In this document: positions 53,318 to 62,610 of the stretch, in pieces
Numbering within the stretch: the stretch's first letter is position 1
Layout of the letters: every line of letters begins with the position of its first letter
Assembly (NCBI GenBank): GCA_021324755.1
Contig: JAJPIL010000021.1
Location: forward strand, 155,446-219,445
Direction of reading: 5' to 3'
From: Pseudomonadota bacterium
Lineage (GTDB): Bacteria; Desulfobacterota; Binatia; Binatales; Binataceae
Length of the DNA: 64,000 nucleotides
Made by a program: the position numbers and the translations under genes
The notes under the pieces: generated by a model
The model's input: only the letters and a program-made list of their open reading frames with translations
Databases searched by the model: none
Told to the model about the DNA's origin: nothing

Positions 53318-53995
53318 TCAGGGTCTAGCCGAAGCGTTGTCGGCTTTGGCCCGGCGATGAGCGAGCAGGCGATTTATATCGTCTACGATTTTCTGCGTCT
53401 TTTCCGCCACACCCCAGTACTGGCGCACTTCGCGTCCGTCGGGGCCGACCAAGAAAACCTGCATTATATGCTCCGGCTCGCCGTCGGCGTCGCGCTTGAT
53501 TCCCAGCCCGTAGCATCGCAGAAACTCCTCCACCGCCTGCTTCGAGCCCGTGGCGAAGACCCATCCGCGCATGTCCGCGTGATGTTTGCGCGCCATCTCG
53601 AGCATCTCAGCCGGCTTGTCGGTCTCCGGGTCGTTCGACACCGAAAGCAGCACCACCTGCGAGCCGAGCTTGGGACCGAGCTTGCGTGCGAGCTCGGCGA
53701 ACTTGTCGACCAGAAGGTCGCACATGTCGGGACACGTCGTATGGACGAAGCTTACCAGCACCACCTTGCCGTGAAGCGAGGCGGGCGAAAACGGCCGCCC
53801 ATGGTCGTCGAGCAGATTCACGTTGGGAAGGCAATCGGAGCTATGCGCGGCGTAGGCGCGAAGCCCAAAGCTAGCCAGCACGCAAAGCCCGAAAACCGCA
53901 CCTAGCAGGTAGAAGCCGAACCGCCGATCGGACCCGTCCCGCAAAAGCCCGCATGCCGTAGCCAGTCCCCGCCGACGTCCCCAAGACAATTCCAT
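53318..53995 (-). CDS. SCO1/SenC copper-delivery protein
   Basis: 225 aa. One N-terminal TM anchor (FGFYLLGAVFGLCVLASFGL) is followed by a thioredoxin-like domain with the copper-binding Cys pair C88 and C92 (TTCPDMC) and the His ligand H176 (EPEHIMQVFLV). SCO proteins load copper into periplasmic sites, classically CuA of cytochrome oxidase. Here no oxidase is nearby, and the gene lies between the ADH and pmoC on the same strand, so delivery to the monooxygenase is a reasonable inference. Confidence 0.87.
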   Translation of the reverse strand: MELSWGRRRGLATACGLLRDGSDRRFGFYLLGAVFGLCVLASFGLRAYAAHSSDCLPNVNLLDDHGRPFSPASLHGKVVLVSFVHTTCPDMCDLLVDKFAELARKLGPKLGSQVVLLSVSNDPETDKPAEMLEMARKHHADMRGWVFATGSKQAVEEFLRCYGLGIKRDADGEPEHIMQVFLVGPDGREVRQYWGVAEKTQKIVDDINRLLAHRRAKADNASARP

Positions 53996-54212
53996 CTCAC
54001 CCCCTTTTTATTTCTCAGGCGCCTTAAGCGCCCGCACAAACCTTTTTTCTTCGCAACTTAAAAACCCAAGCCTTTACGTTTCGAGCTTCTCTGTTCGTCC
54101 CCGCCTTCTTTATTTAAGCCCCCGCGTTTTTCTCGCCTCGACCCTGCCCTTTTACCGGTCTTTGGCCTTTGGGTCCTGCTCGACCTGGGCCAGCCATCGT
54201 CGAGCGACATTC

Positions 54213-55256
54213 TTACGGGATAAGCACGGCGCGTCCTTTGACTCGTCCGTGATGGAGGTCGTGAAGGGCGGTGTTGGCGTCGGAAAGCTTGTAGGGCTGG
54301 GTTGCGAGTTTTACGCGCCCGCGATGGGCAAGCTCCATCAGCTCGACCAAATCCGAGTAATTCCCGACGAGATTGCCCACGATCGACTTCTCCGACACGA
54401 TAAAGTCCATCGTCGGAATCTCGATCTTGCCGCCGTAGCCGACCACGTAGTAGGTACCGGCGTTGCGCGTCATCTCCCATCCCTTGGCCGGCGTTCCCGC
54501 TTCGCCCACGAAATCGATCACCGCGTGCGCGCCGAGTCCCTTGGTAATCGCTTTGACCGCCTCGACCTCGTTGCCGTCGGCCTTGACCACGTGATGGGCG
54601 CCGCATTCGCGCGCAAGCCCAAGGGCGAGCTCCGAGCGGTCGATCGCGATTATTTCGGCGGCGCACAGCGCGGCCAGCACCTGAATTCCGATATGGCCCA
54701 ATCCGCCCACACCGATCACGGCGCAGTAGTCGCCGGGTCGGAGATTCGCCGCCGCTTTGCGCGCGGCATGGTAGGCCGTTATTCCCGCATCCGCGTGCGG
54801 CGCGACGTCCTTGGGCGCAAGCGTGGTCGGAAGCTTTATCAGCGCCCGCTCGACCGTCTTGAGCAATTCCGCATAGCCGCCGTTGCAGTTAATCCCCGGA
54901 AACATGCTGTCCGGGTCGTGCATGTCGTTACCGCGGCGCGCCTCGAGCGAAAGCCCGCGGGTTATCAGCGGATGGCATATCACCGGGTCGCCCTTCTTTA
55001 CGCTCTCGACGCCCTTGCCGACCTCCTCGACCCATCCGGCGTTCTCGTGCCCCATGATATACGGCAGCTTCACGTTCACCCGCTCGCGCCAAAGCCCCTC
55101 GACGATATGCAAATCGGTGCGACATACGCCCGCCCCGCCGATCCGCACTATCACCTCGTTGGGTTTCTCTATCTTCGGTTCAGCAACGTCCTCGTACCTA
55201 ACCCACGTATCGCGCTTGAGCGAAGGGTCATAATCGTGAAGAACTGCCGCTTTCAT
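54213..55256 (-). CDS. NAD-dependent zinc alcohol dehydrogenase
   Basis: 347 aa. Catalytic-zinc region: C45 (GAGVCRTDLH) and H70-E71 (IMGHENAGWVEEVG). Cofactor motif: AVIGVGGLGHIGIQVL, followed by IAIDRSE with the acidic residue that favours NAD. The structural-zinc Cys lobe is lost: where C-x2-C-x2-C-x7-C is expected there is ITRGLSLEARRGNDMHD. It is the likely second step, turning the alcohol product into an aldehyde. It lies directly downstream of a -24/-12 promoter. ADHs of this kind also occur in propane monooxygenase clusters. Confidence 0.88.
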   Translation of the reverse strand: MKAAVLHDYDPSLKRDTWVRYEDVAEPKIEKPNEVIVRIGGAGVCRTDLHIVEGLWRERVNVKLPYIMGHENAGWVEEVGKGVESVKKGDPVICHPLITRGLSLEARRGNDMHDPDSMFPGINCNGGYAELLKTVERALIKLPTTLAPKDVAPHADAGITAYHAARKAAANLRPGDYCAVIGVGGLGHIGIQVLAALCAAEIIAIDRSELALGLARECGAHHVVKADGNEVEAVKAITKGLGAHAVIDFVGEAGTPAKGWEMTRNAGTYYVVGYGGKIEIPTMDFIVSEKSIVGNLVGNYSDLVELMELAHRGRVKLATQPYKLSDANTALHDLHHGRVKGRAVLIP

Positions 55257-55350
55257 CGCTACCCCCTCTTTTCAAGTTCAAAGTCGTGTCTGACCAGGCT
55301 TAAGCCGCCCCCCGCGTCGGGCAAGCTGCCTCCTGTACCATCCCTAAAAA

Positions 55351-55365
55351 GCAAATCTTGTGCCG
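55351..55365 (-). promoter_or_regulatory. sigma-54 (-24/-12) promoter of the alkane-oxidation genes
   Basis: On the minus strand the site reads CGGCACAAGATTTGC, matching TGGCAC-N5-TTGC except for the first base and giving the invariant GG-N10-GC spacing. It lies ~95 bp upstream of the ADH ATG and next to the gene for a sigma-54 activator, which supports it. Confidence 0.7.
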
Positions 55366-55456
55366 CCAAATCGAGCCCAGTAAGCCTCGAACAGGCGCAA
55401 ATTCTCAAGCATTAAACGCGTATTAAGCGCCAAAGAAAACCCCTGTTGAGCGGAAC

Positions 55457-55497
55457 TGTTCACTGGACTGAACAACGGCGATGTTCGCAATGAACAT
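55457..55497. promoter_or_regulatory. two palindromes, likely activator binding sites
   Basis: TGTTC-N8-GAACA (55457-55474) and ATGTTC-N5-GAACAT (55481-55497) share the half-site TGTTC. They lie ~92-147 bp upstream of the -24/-12 element, a typical enhancer distance. Confidence 0.55.
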
Positions 55498-55655
55498 GAC
55501 GACGCTTGCACGGTTTGTCCAAGCCGGCGGTAAAGCCGTTCGGCAGAGCTCGAGCTCGACGAAAAACAAAGCCCCTTGCGGCGCGTCCGCCGTGTAGTTA
55601 CGCCACTTAAAAACGCGTTTCGGCTGCGTTTGTCGGGGGGTATCTCTTGCGCGAC

Positions 55656-57728
55656 CTACGCCTTGCCCGGACGCCCACTGCCGCGCTTCCAGAAGAGCTT
55701 TGAGTAGATCGTGGTGCGCGAGATACCAAGCCTGCGCGCCGCCTCGCTTATATTGTTGCCGGTCTCGGCAAGCGTTGCCCGAATAAGGGCCAGTTCGTCC
55801 TCCTCGTGCGAGGTAGTACGCGCAAGCGAGCCAGCCTTGTCTTGCGCGCCCGCCAGACGCATCTCGGGCGGCAGATCCTCGAGCCCCACGCTCTCGCCCT
55901 GGACCAGCGCCGCCCATCGCTCGCACAGGTTTTTGAGCTCACGCACGTTGCCCGGCCAACTGTAGCGCGTCATCCATTCGGCGAGCTCCGGCCTTATCGC
56001 AAGCTCGGGCCGGCGCAACCGGGCACATTCCTGGCTTATAAACGTGCGCGCCAGCAAGAGAATATCCTCGGGACGCTCGCGCAGCGCCGGCAGGTAGATC
56101 GCGAGCACGTTTAGGCGGAAGTACAGGTCTTGGCGAAAGCTTCCCACGCGGCAAAGCGTGGCCAGGTCTTCGTTGGAGGCGGCGATCACGCGCACGTCGA
56201 CCCGCATCGGCGTGCCCCCGCCCAGCCGTTCGATCGTGCTGGTCTCGAGCACGCGCAAAAGCTTCGGCTGTGTCTCGAGCGGCATCAGCGAAATTTCGTC
56301 CAAAAAGAGCGTGCCGCCGTGCGCAAGCTCGAAGCGCCCGGGCGCGCCCTGGCGTTTGGCGCCGGTAAAAGCGCCTGCGGTGTAGCCGAAAAGCTCGCTT
56401 TCGACGAGCTCCCGCGGCAGCGCCGCGCAATTGACCGCCACAAACGGCCCCTTGGCGCGGGCGCTCGCGTTATGGATCGCCTGGGCGAAGAGCTCCTTAC
56501 CGGTTCCGGTCTCGCCGATAAGCAGGACGGGCTTGTCGCTCAGCGCCGCGATCTCGCCCAGTTTGACCGCTTCGAGCAAGCGGCGGCTCGACCCCAGAAT
56601 ATCGCCGAAGCCGTACATCCGGCTCGCCCCGCCCAAAGGCGCCCCTCTGGCCGCAGCGCCCAGCCCAGGTGTTGTCGCGCGCACGAGCTCGCTCGTTGCC
56701 GGCGCCTCGAGCGGCGTAATTATAAGTAGCGCCCCGGCCGGCCGCCCCTCGACGCTCACCGGATTACACCGCACCCGAAGCGCCCGTCCCCGCTCCTCGC
56801 AGATCCGCTCGGTCGAGACGCCCGACTCCTGACATCGGCGCATGATATCGAGCACGCTCGGCATCACCGCCTCGATCGGGCAGTTGCGCGCAAGATTCAC
56901 GTTCGCCTCGAGAATATCGAACGCGCTTCGGTTGAGCTCGACGATTCGGCCGCCGAAGTCGACGAGCACGATCGCGTCGCCCGGCCATCGACGCTGCGCC
57001 TCGAGAAACGTCTCCTGAAGCGCAAGCCGGCGCTTGAGCTCGAACAGCGCAAGCATCCGCTCGACCGAGCGTGCCAGCGAAAGCGTGAAATTCGAAAACG
57101 ACGGGTTGAACTTCTCGGCCGGCGCCGCCAGCGTCACCGTGCCCAGCACTCGGCCGGTAGAAGGCGCAACGATCGGACAGCCGTCGCACGCAAGCTCGTG
57201 CAGCGACTCCCAGAAATGTTCCGGACCGTAGGTCAGCGCGGGCGCGCCCGCCGCAAGCGGCGTACCCACGCCGTTGGGCCCGAGCACGTCCTCGGCCCAC
57301 AGCGCGCCGGGCATGCAGTTGAGCGCCTCGAGCAGCTGGAAGTATTGGCGATGGCCGACTTGGTAGTAGATTCGCCCCTTGGCGTCGGCCAGCAAGGCGA
57401 AACATCCGCTGCCCTCGAGCACCCGGGCGAAATCGTCGAGCACCATCCGCCCGGCAAGCCCGAGCTGTTCGTTGCGCAAAAACTCCTCGACCTCCTCGCC
57501 GCTCAGCACCGTGGGCGCACGCTCGAGCTTGGGGTCGATTCCCCGCTGGCGCGAAAGGCGCCAGCGCTCGAAAATAAAAGGCCTCACCTCGCCGAGCGAG
57601 GCGGCCGTCTCGGGGCTCGAAACGAAACGCTCCCAGGCGCGCCTGATCCAATGGGCTCGGCGGATAAGCTCGCGCGGCTCCTCGACTCCCGGAAGCCCGA
57701 AATGTTTCTCCTTATTGAATGTGGACAT
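55656..57728 (-). CDS. sigma-54-dependent activator, AcoR/MimR-like
   Basis: 690 aa. N-terminal GAF-like sensor (~75-215), PAS-like domain (~245-340) and AAA+ domain (~372-610) with Walker A GETGTGKE (405-412), the sigma-54 contact loop GAFTGA (452-457), Walker B GGTLFLDE and WPGNVREL. A Fis-type HTH is at ~645-680 ([20 protein letters not shown]). This is the AcoR layout used to sense acetoin, alcohols or alkanes. Its stop lies 399 bp from the ADH start with a -24/-12 promoter between. It probably senses the substrate or the alcohol product. Confidence 0.9.
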   Translation of the reverse strand: MSTFNKEKHFGLPGVEEPRELIRRAHWIRRAWERFVSSPETAASLGEVRPFIFERWRLSRQRGIDPKLERAPTVLSGEEVEEFLRNEQLGLAGRMVLDDFARVLEGSGCFALLADAKGRIYYQVGHRQYFQLLEALNCMPGALWAEDVLGPNGVGTPLAAGAPALTYGPEHFWESLHELACDGCPIVAPSTGRVLGTVTLAAPAEKFNPSFSNFTLSLARSVERMLALFELKRRLALQETFLEAQRRWPGDAIVLVDFGGRIVELNRSAFDILEANVNLARNCPIEAVMPSVLDIMRRCQESGVSTERICEERGRALRVRCNPVSVEGRPAGALLIITPLEAPATSELVRATTPGLGAAARGAPLGGASRMYGFGDILGSSRRLLEAVKLGEIAALSDKPVLLIGETGTGKELFAQAIHNASARAKGPFVAVNCAALPRELVESELFGYTAGAFTGAKRQGAPGRFELAHGGTLFLDEISLMPLETQPKLLRVLETSTIERLGGGTPMRVDVRVIAASNEDLATLCRVGSFRQDLYFRLNVLAIYLPALRERPEDILLLARTFISQECARLRRPELAIRPELAEWMTRYSWPGNVRELKNLCERWAALVQGESVGLEDLPPEMRLAGAQDKAGSLARTTSHEEDELALIRATLAETGNNISEAARRLGISRTTIYSKLFWKRGSGRPGKA

Positions 57729-58539
57729 CGAACGTGGACGTCAAAGCTTTATCGCCTGTCCCCTAAAAAGCGGACGATCAGTCAGCAAGCAAGCTTGTCG
57801 TTTGTTGTCCCCTAAGCCTGATCGTGTGCTGAACAAGCGGCCTTACTTCTGTCCCCTGCGCCTTGACTACCAAACGCGCGACCTCGAGCGAATCGCTCGA
57901 AATTCCCCACCTCTCACCCCCGCATACACATTCCGCCCGCGGCATTCGTCGCGCCGGCTCGACGCGCCGAACTTGCGCGTATGCGGCTTGCTCATCTCCT
58001 GCAAGGCGCCCGTCTTTTTTACCGCATCGAGCGTCAGGGCCTACCGCGCACCTTTCAAGTATACGCTAAAAAGAAACTTATCTATTATCAAGCCCCGACT
58101 TATACTTCAAAAAGTACGCTCGAAGCCCCGGCCGGCACCGCCGATACCATCGCTCGCCTCGAAGCACGCGGCGCTTAAGCCACGCGGCGCTTAAAACCAC
58201 GCGTAGGCTTCGACTCGAGTAGCGATGCACCGGCCTTGCTAAGAGCGCGCCTTAAGGCCCCGCGCGCGCCGAAGAGAAGCAGGTATCGAAGCTGATAGCG
58301 ACCCGCGGTATCTGGATTTACGCTCTTTGTTGGCTTGCCAGGCCCAAGGCTAATTGGCCAAGCACAGTAGCCTTATTCGCTCGGAAAATCAAGCGCGGCT
58401 GCGCGTTATGGCGCGCGCCGTGCGCCGCCGCCGGCCTTGGGTCGACCCTCGCAAAAGCGCCCTTGGATTTCACCTTCGCGCAGCGCCGCCTTTGACTTGA
58501 CCGCCGCAGAGCGACGGCCTCGATTCGACCGCTGTGGAA
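57729..58539. other. 811-bp region without a supported gene
   Basis: 57980-58180 is less GC-rich and has a 65-codon ORF (plus strand, LPRTFQVYAKKKLIYYQAPT inside) that is not obviously random but has no family or ribosome site. A CACGCGGCGCTTAA block is repeated at ~58165 and ~58184. Confidence 0.4.
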
Positions 58540-59565
58540 CTACGCCTTCTCCACTTCGATCTCGATTCGCGGCTGCCCGCTTCGACCGCTTCCCGTCTGG
58601 GCGTCCTCTGGCGGTTGAACCACACCGTCGCCGTCGGTTGCGCGCACGCGAATTTCGTAGCGACCGGGTGCGACGGGGGCGAAGCGGTAATGCCATATCG
58701 TCCAGACGTAGGGCGAGCGGTTATCGATAAGCTCGGCTTCAGAGAAGCTTTTGCCGCCGTCGGTCGAGACCTCTACTTTGCGCACGCCGGCGGGTCCGGC
58801 AAGCGCCCATCCTACTATATCCACCGGCGCGCGAAGACGCGGCACGGGGCTTATCAGGCGAAGGAGCGAGGAATGGGGAGTTCGCGGGTAGAAAAAGCCC
58901 GAGTTTACCTTGCGCCAGGCGCTTTGCGACCATCCACGCCGCTCCCAATATCCCACGAACTCCCGTTCCACCAGGTTTATCTCGGTAAGCCACTTCGGCT
59001 GCTTCATCCCGTACTTGCCGGGAATCATGATCCGCAGCGGAAAGCCGTGCTCGGGCGCAAGCGGCGCGCCGTCCATCAGGTAGGCCAGGAAATTCTCCTC
59101 GCGGTAGAGCTCTTCGACCGGCACTGCCGTCTCGTAGCCGTCCGCCCCGCGCATCACGGCCCATCGCGCCTTGGCGTTTACGCCCGCGCGCTCAAGAAGC
59201 GGCTTTAGCTTGACACCGGTCCAGCGTGCGTTTCCGATCGCGTCGCCGTCGGGCGGGTTCGAGATACACTCGAGCGTAAGCGTCTCCTCGATCGGCGCAA
59301 GCTTGCGTATCTCGGCCATCGTAAGCGCAAGCGGCGCGCGCACAAGGCCGGTTATCTTGAGCGTGTGGCGGCTCTCGTCGATCTGGGGCGTGCCGTCGTA
59401 GGACGTAACGTAGAACCGATCGAGCGGCGTAAGGCCACCGAAGCGCCGAGCAAGCTCGCTGACCGCCTGCGCCAGCACCCGGCGGGGAATCACTGCGAGC
59501 TGCCCGAGCGCAAGCGCGCCGCCAACCAGCACCACGAAGCGCCGCCGTCCGATCTCCCCGCGCAC
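58540..59565 (-). CDS. molybdopterin-dependent sulfite-oxidase-like oxidoreductase
   Basis: 341 aa from a GTG. A Tat-type signal (GRRRFVVLVGGALALGQLAV) is followed by a molybdopterin-binding domain with the molybdenum Cys in TLECISNPPDGDAIGNARWTG. PLRIMIPGKYGMKQPKWLTEI follows. The C-terminal beta domain (VDIVGWALAGPAGVRKVEVS) is the Mo-co dimerisation type. There is no haem domain, so electrons go to a separate carrier not encoded nearby. It is a periplasmic oxidase or reductase of sulfite or a sulfoxide-like substrate. Confidence 0.85.
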   Translation of the reverse strand: MRGEIGRRRFVVLVGGALALGQLAVIPRRVLAQAVSELARRFGGLTPLDRFYVTSYDGTPQIDESRHTLKITGLVRAPLALTMAEIRKLAPIEETLTLECISNPPDGDAIGNARWTGVKLKPLLERAGVNAKARWAVMRGADGYETAVPVEELYREENFLAYLMDGAPLAPEHGFPLRIMIPGKYGMKQPKWLTEINLVEREFVGYWERRGWSQSAWRKVNSGFFYPRTPHSSLLRLISPVPRLRAPVDIVGWALAGPAGVRKVEVSTDGGKSFSEAELIDNRSPYVWTIWHYRFAPVAPGRYEIRVRATDGDGVVQPPEDAQTGSGRSGQPRIEIEVEKA

Positions 59566-59952
59566 CGTCGAAAACTCCCCGCGCGTCTAGCGGGCTAGAT
59601 TTCCCGACTAGCTGCGCGCTACCTCTAACTTACGCTTTCACGGATACTCGGGCTGGGTCAACCAGGGCGTTGTGTGCTCGGGCGATGGATACCGCTTTTC
59701 CGCTTTGCCACGGCGGCGGCTTTGCTTGTGCGCCCGAGGGGGCGGGAGCGATGCGGACGATTGCCGGCACGAGATTTCGGCACCTTAGTTGCGCGCGCGC
59801 GAGGGCGGCTGGATTGGGAGGGCGGCTTGGGTTTGCGCTCGGTACGGGCTTTTATCGGGCGCGCGTTTTAGGCGACGGCTCGAAGCGCGGCTTTAAGGGG
59901 CGGGTACGCGCAAGGTATTGCGCTAGCGGTGCGAAGTAGTACTATATGAAGG
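59566..59952 (+). other. 387-bp region preceding the CRISPR array (putative leader at its right end)
   Basis: No cas gene and no convincing ORF. The last ~50 bp (TAGTACTATATGAAG) are the probable leader, because the array decays at the opposite end and the repeats end in ATTGAAG on this strand. Confidence 0.45.
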
Positions 59953-60590
59953 GTCGATTCCCCGCACGAGGGGATTGAAGTAAACCCATACGTCGGCGTA
60001 GATTGTGGAGTAGGTCGATTCCCCGCACGAGGGGATTGAAGCTCACAACGCGTCTTGTGTCAAGTCCCAACTAGGTCGATTCCCCGCACGAGGGGATTGA
60101 AGTTTCTCAAGCCAGAAGTTCAGCGTTGGTATGACGTTGATTCCCCGCACGAGGGGATTGAAGCGGATGACGTGCCACGGGTACAGGTCCACTAAGGTTG
60201 ATTCCCCGCACGAGGGGATTGAAGCGCGTCTTGTGTCAAGTCCCCATCTGGTCTAGCGTTGATTCCCCGCACGAGGGGATTGAAGCTACTTTGCGCAACA
60301 GCCAAGCTGGACATTCTCGTCGATTCCCCGCACGAGGGGATTGAAGCGACTGGCTCGACGAATCCAAGCTCCCATAGCGGTCGATTCCCCGCACGAGGGG
60401 ATTGAAGTCTGGACATGCCAGGCAGGATGAAAATGATAAGGTCGATTCCCCGCACGAGGGGATTGAAGCCATCAGGTCTGGGCGCACTTTCCAGTCTTCG
60501 GGTTGATTCCCCGCACGAGGGGATCGAAGCCCTGCGCGCCCTGCCGGCGCTGAACCGGCAGGGCCTACTCCCCGCACGAAAAAATCGAAG
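59953..60590 (+). CRISPR. CRISPR array, 10 good repeats plus one decayed
   Basis: Repeat GT(C/T)GATTCCCCGCACGAGG plus GGATTGAAG, 28 nt, with a CCCC/GGGG stem. Repeats start at 59953, 60014, 60075, 60136, 60197, 60258, 60319, 60380, 60441 and 60502, exactly 61 nt apart, giving 33-nt spacers throughout. The tenth repeat has one change (ATC), and the eleventh (60563-60590) is strongly decayed. A possible remnant lies at ~60636-60650. The decay marks the trailer, so the leader is on the left. Geometry resembles type I-E, but no cas genes are in the window, so the type is not established. Confidence 0.97.
60538..60564 (+). other. perfect hairpin occupying the last spacer
   Basis: GCCCTGCCGG (60538-60547), a 7-nt loop and CCGGCAGGGC (60555-60564) form a 10-bp stem. 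The arm reaches into the decayed eleventh repeat. No T-run follows. Confidence 0.7.
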
Positions 60591-60650
60591 CCCTATTGTC
60601 ATACCGGCGCATATATGCTAAACTTTCGCCGTTTTGCACCGGGGTCGAAG

Positions 60651-61024
60651 CCGAACGCGCGCCCGACAACTCACCGGCGTAGAACCGAACGTTTGGGGGG
60701 AAGTAAACGAGGCGGTTTTGCCGAACCGCGCCTGCCTACGTTATCGCTTAAGCCGATACGGGAACACGAATCCGATTAGCGAAGGCCAAACCGCCGGAAC
60801 AGAGAAATGAATCCGGCGAACACTGACTCACCATCCGGCCAGCAAAGACGGTAAGGCCAGCTCCGGTGCCAGCGCCAGCCTCGAGCCACTCGCGCCGCTC
60901 GAACAGCAATATTCCAAACGCAGGCTTGCGCCGACGCTGAAGGAGGTAGCGTTCTCGAAAATCCCTCTCGAGCCGCAGCTCCCGGCTTTTGGAGCAGGCT
61001 TTCAGATGCGAAGGAGCGACGACC
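60651..61024. other. 374-bp intergenic region
   Basis: Lies between the array and the FAD oxidase gene. No gene or clear promoter. The ribosome site GAAGGAG of the next gene is at its end. Confidence 0.4.
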
Positions 61025-62537
61025 ATGCAACGAAGAGAACGCCGGAACACCGGAGCTCGCCGTGGCGTGCAGCTGAGCCGACGGGAATTCATCACCACCA
61101 CGACGCTGTCGCTGCTCGCGCTCGCGCAACCCGGTCTGGCGCGCGGGCACGGTGGGCACGCGCACCGCTCGCAATTCGTAAGCGCCGGGCACGGGATACC
61201 AGCGTCCGGCAAGACCGAGCCTGACGCGCTGCAGAAACTGGCGGCCAAGCTTCACGGCTACATCATCACACCCAGCGACGCTTATTACGACGCAGCGCGC
61301 CAAGTGTGGAACGCGCGATTCGATCGCCGGCCCGGTGCGATCGTTCGCTGCGCCGACGCGGACGACGTGGCACGAACTATCGAGTTCGCCCGCAAGTACA
61401 ATATCGAGGCGGCCGTCCGCTCAGGCGGCCACAGCCAGGCGGGCTTTTCGACTATCGACGGCGGAATCGTGATCGATTTGTCGGAGATGAAAAGGGTCGA
61501 GGTCGATCCCGTGTGGCGCCTCGCGCGCGCCCAGCCCGGAATCACCCGCGTCGAGTTCGAGCGCGCCACGCAGCGCCATGGGCTGGTCACCGCGATGGGA
61601 CAGTGCCAGGACGTCGGTCTCGGCGGGCTCGTGCTCGGCGGCGGAGAAGGCGTGCTCGCCGGCAAATACGGCGCGGCGTGCGACAACGTGCTCGAAGCGG
61701 AGATCGTGCTCGCCGACGGGCGTATCGTGCGCGCAAGTCGGAGCGACAATCCCGACCTTTTGTGGGGAACCTGCGGCGGCGCGGGCAATCTCGGCGTGGT
61801 GACCGAACTGAGCTTTCAGCTCTATCCTCTGCGCGAGGCGACCGCCGGCTGGTTCTGGTACCCGTTCGCGCAGGCGCGCGACGTGATGCGCGGGTATCGC
61901 GATTTTACCCGCTCGACCCCGGATGAACTGACCACCGAACTGACGGTCATGCGTCCCGAGGGGCCCGAGCTGATGGTGGGGATATTTGTCTTTCACGCCG
62001 ACCCCGCGCGCGCATCGCGATCTGGCTCGACTTTACAAAATCGGCCGCGTCGCGCTCGCCTCGGTCAAGCGCCTGGCCTATCTCGACGCGCAGGCGGCGG
62101 CGGGATTCCCGGTCGTATGGGGATGGTCGAGCTATCAGCGCTCAGGGTTCGTGCCGACGATCACCGACTGGATAATCGACGCGATCGCCAGCACGCCGCC
62201 GCCGGTAGAGGCGGAGCTGTGGTTCGCACATATGCACGGCGAGATCAGCCGCAAGCCGATCGACTTCAACGCCTACCATCAGCGCCGTCCCGGGTTCACC
62301 TTCTGGGCCGAGGCCGACTGGGAGGGCCCCGAACCGCGCGACGCAATTCTGTGGGTCGATCGAATCTGGGAGATTGTCCGCCCCGCCACGGACGGAGTCT
62401 ATGTGAACATGCTCGACGTGGAACTCGGGCGCGAGCGCGAAGCGTACGGCGCTAACTACTCGCGCCTGGCGGAGCTCAAGAAAAAATACGATCCCGACGA
62501 CTTCTTCCGCATGAATGTCAACGTCAAGCCGGCCTGA
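61025..62537 (+). pseudogene. Tat-exported BBE-type FAD-linked oxidase, frameshifted
   Basis: The N-terminal ~330 codons carry a Tat signal (SRREFITTTTLSLLALAQPG) and an FAD-binding PCMH domain (VRSGGHSQAGFSTIDGG, and GQCQDVGLGGLVLGGGEG with Cys/His positions used for covalent flavin). At ~62004-62014, in a CGCGCGCGC run, the frame shifts (+1 base or -2 bases). The remaining ~175 codons continue in another frame to the BBE tail (YGANYSRLAELKKKYDPDDF). Joined, the protein is ~500 aa and normal for berberine-bridge-like oxidases. The break in a GC run suggests either a recent mutation or a sequencing error. Confidence 0.85.
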
Positions 62538-62610
62538 GGCGGCCCCGAAGCCTACGGGCTCTGTGGAATCGCGCAAGGGGAAACTCTCTATTCAAAAAGA
62601 GGAGACGAAC

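Larger units (their letters stand above)
55257..55655. other. 399-bp regulatory region upstream of the ADH
   Basis: Contains the sigma-54-type promoter and two palindromes listed separately. ORFs here are shadows of the activator gene. Confidence 0.6.

Noticed and set aside
54058..54212. Small gene between the ADH and SCO1
   Set aside because: ORFs here extend from shadows of the ADH and have no start signal or family features.
59566..61024. cas genes flanking the CRISPR array
   Set aside because: Neighbouring ORFs are a molybdo-enzyme, noise and an FAD oxidase; none resembles Cas proteins.
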